Origin: Chlorobiota bacterium
Lineage (GTDB): Bacteria; Bacteroidota; Ignavibacteria; Ignavibacteriales; Ignavibacteriaceae
Reading direction: 5' to 3'
Assembly (NCBI GenBank): GCA_008363265.1
Contig: RHKR01000120.1
Location: forward strand, 1-6,859
DNA: 6,859 nucleotides
The notes under the pieces: generated by a model
What the model saw: only the letters and a program-made list of their open reading frames with translations
Database searches by the model: none
What the model was told of the DNA's origin: nothing
Program-made: the position numbers and the translations under genes
Shown here: positions 5,205 through 6,859 of the stretch, one piece after another
How the letters are laid out: each line of letters opens with the position of its first letter
Numbering within the stretch: the stretch's first letter is position 1

Positions 5205-6859
5205 CTATTTATTCAGGATCATCTTCTTAACTGAAGAGAAGTTGCCCGACTCAAGTCTGTAGATATAGACACCTGAAGCGAGCTTTGAAGCGTCGAATGA
5301 AACTTCGTAGCTACCGGCTTTCTGTACCTGTGAAACGAGGGTCTTGATCTTCTCGCCAAGCGTGTTGTAGATGTTCAGCGTAACAAGACCATCAACAGGG
5401 ATCGAATATTTGATCACGGTTGAAGGGTTGAACGGGTTAGGATAGTTCTGCTCGAGGGCAAATACGGTTGGTGTACCGACTTCAACTTCAACTTCATTCG
5501 AGTAGGAGAAAGTACCGTCGAAATCGATCTGTTTCAGTCTGTAGGTGTACTTGCCAGCTTCAAGTGACTTGTCAGTGAATGCGTAAGCACTTGGTTCGAG
5601 GGAATTACCGCGTCCGGCAACAAATCCTGCATTAACGAACTGACCGTTGGCCTGTTTTCTTTCAACCTGGAAGCCCTGGTTGTTGAGTTCAGTGGCGGTG
5701 GTCCATGTCAGGAATACGTTATTGTTCTGAGTATCAGCGTTGAATGATGTCAGCTCAACAGGAACAGGTCCGCCACCCTGCATAAGGGTGTTGAGCGCGT
5801 TCGAGATAAGTTGTGCGGCAACGGTCTGGTTTGACATTGTTCCAATTGAGAAGAGGAAGAACATGTTCCTGACGTTGTTTGGATCATTGGTAGGTGAATA
5901 CAGAATGATACCAGCGGTATCCTGATAAGACGGATACCATGTACCGGCTTTGAAGATACCTGGTTTGTTCAGGATGATCCTGTTCGCGTCACGGTGACCG
6001 TATGTAGTACCTGTAAACGCGAGTGAATCGGGAACATAATGAGGCATTGTGAAAAGCTGGTGACCTGGCATCTTCTTTTTGAGAACGCCGTTTGTCGACA
6101 TGTCAGATACCCAAGTTGAGCACTGCAGTATTTCCTGACGGAAGTTAGGATCCTTGTCGGTTGTTGTGCCCGATACTCTGTAGATGTATCCAACTTCACC
6201 ACCTTCAACGAGGGTTCTTCCACCGCGTTTGGTGAAATTAACAAGCGCGGTTCTCTTTCCGAGATCATCGAACATTGCTGCTGTTTTTGCACCTGCTGAG
6301 AGGATCACCACATCATAGTTGTCAAGGGTGTTGGTATCCAGTGTGGCGAAAGGCTGGTTATCGACTACATAACCTTCCTGTGAGAGAGTTGTTGCGAAGA
6401 GATTCGCTGATAATCCAAGAGGTGTCGATCTGTCGCCCAAGCCTTTTTCTCCGCTTCTTTCAGAGAGGGTAACATCATCGTCAAGAACAAGCACAATACC
6501 GAGGGTATTGATGATCTTGAACTGTGAGAAACCATTTGCAGGGACATAAACAGTGTTGTAGTTTGTTGAATTGTCAACAACTTTTACTCTGTACTGAACG
6601 GAATCACCAACACCGATCTGGTTTGTATCGATATTGAAGAAACCTTCATAGGTCGAACCTGAGAGAAGATTCAGAGCGAAGCTTCTTGGGGTTGCGTTAT
6701 TCACTGTATATTCAACGGTTACGCTTCTGATACCGAGATTATCGGTGGCATTGGCAGTAACTCTTGCGGGCCATCTGACCTTCGCGACATCCCTGAGGAG
6801 GGTATGGTTGACAACAGGAAGTGTCTGGTCTGGAACGAACTTGAATGAGTTCCAGCCGG
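5205..6859 (-). CDS. Type IX secretion system cargo protein, C-terminal part (5' end outside window)
   Basis: The frame is open from the window edge to a TAG at 5205-5207, showing 550 complete codons. A GTG at 6702-6704 could be read as a start but is internal: homologous-looking sequence continues upstream (WPARVTANATDNLGIRSVTVEY). Using visible numbering, domains in order are as follows. An Ig/FN3-like beta domain (about 20-115; TDNLGI..., GDSVQYRVKVVD) comes first. An alpha/beta amidotransferase-like region follows (about 119-361; GIVLVLDDD, YDVVILSAG, KRGGRTLVEGGEVGY). Then comes a beta domain typical of these proteins (about 364-461; PVELTSFNAD, FLTWTTATELNNQGFQVER). The last part is a type A sorting domain (about 462-550; QNYPNPFNPST, YNTLGEKI, SGVYIYRLESG, KKMILNK). 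Such tails direct export across the outer membrane by PorU-type sortase and are usually removed. The missing N-terminus probably holds a signal peptide and possibly a peptidase or other catalytic domain, so the enzyme activity cannot be stated. Confidence 0.93.
   Translation of the reverse strand, partial: GWNSFKFVPDQTLPVVNHTLLRDVAKVRWPARVTANATDNLGIRSVTVEYTVNNATPRSFALNLLSGSTYEGFFNIDTNQIGVGDSVQYRVKVVDNSTNYNTVYVPANGFSQFKIINTLGIVLVLDDDVTLSERSGEKGLGDRSTPLGLSANLFATTLSQEGYVVDNQPFATLDTNTLDNYDVVILSAGAKTAAMFDDLGKRTALVNFTKRGGRTLVEGGEVGYIYRVSGTTTDKDPNFRQEILQCSTWVSDMSTNGVLKKKMPGHQLFTMPHYVPDSLAFTGTTYGHRDANRIILNKPGIFKAGTWYPSYQDTAGIILYSPTNDPNNVRNMFFLFSIGTMSNQTVAAQLISNALNTLMQGGGPVPVELTSFNADTQNNNVFLTWTTATELNNQGFQVERKQANGQFVNAGFVAGRGNSLEPSAYAFTDKSLEAGKYTYRLKQIDFDGTFSYSNEVEVEVGTPTVFALEQNYPNPFNPSTVIKYSIPVDGLVTLNIYNTLGEKIKTLVSQVQKAGSYEVSFDASKLASGVYIYRLESGNFSSVKKMILNK

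Noticed and set aside
6702..6704. GTG as the start codon of the type IX cargo gene
   Set aside because: The frame stays open to the window edge, and the upstream 51 codons encode the beginning of the same Ig-like domain, so the GTG is internal.

Overview
The window looks like a chromosome fragment from the Bacteroidota/Chlorobi/Ignavibacteria group, most likely an Ignavibacteria-type bacterium. The strongest evidence is the C-terminus of the last gene, a type IX secretion (Por) sorting domain with the QNYPNPFNPST signature and an SGVYIYRL...KKMILNK ending. Two further points agree. One is a Bacteroidota-style -7 promoter box (TATATTTG). The other is an exported amidase with a golvesin/xanthan-lyase-type domain, an architecture I know mainly from Bacteroidota. 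The assignment is by recognition, not by database search.

Layout. 1-291 (+): the C-terminal end of a gene I cannot name. 295-1047 (-): a membrane-anchored protein with six gapless 34-residue TPRs, meeting the first gene tail to tail with 3 bp between stop codons. The terminator for the first gene appears to lie inside the TPR coding sequence, at 348-381. 1115-4063 (+): a large exported N-acetylmuramoyl-L-alanine amidase-like protein, divergent from the TPR gene across 67 bp. 4064-4282: non-coding, with three tandem 14-bp G-rich units (predicted G-quadruplex), a REP-like inverted-repeat element and a bidirectional intrinsic terminator. 4283-4870 (-): a monohaem c-type cytochrome lipoprotein. 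4871-5204: non-coding, with a good Shine-Dalgarno for the cytochrome, a terminator for the next gene and a 16-bp perfect palindrome. 5205-6859 (-): the C-terminal 550 codons of a type IX secreted protein, cut by the window edge.

Functionally this is mostly an envelope neighbourhood: a TPR scaffold facing the periplasm or cytoplasm, a cell-wall-active exported enzyme, a periplasmic or outer-membrane electron carrier, and a surface or secreted protein. Each gene has its own terminator or opposite orientation, so nothing here is clearly an operon. I see no CRISPR, tRNA, rRNA, transposase gene or defence system, and no convincing case for a new multi-gene system. The most unusual material is non-coding: the terminator nested in an antisense gene, and the composite 4063-4280 intergenic region.
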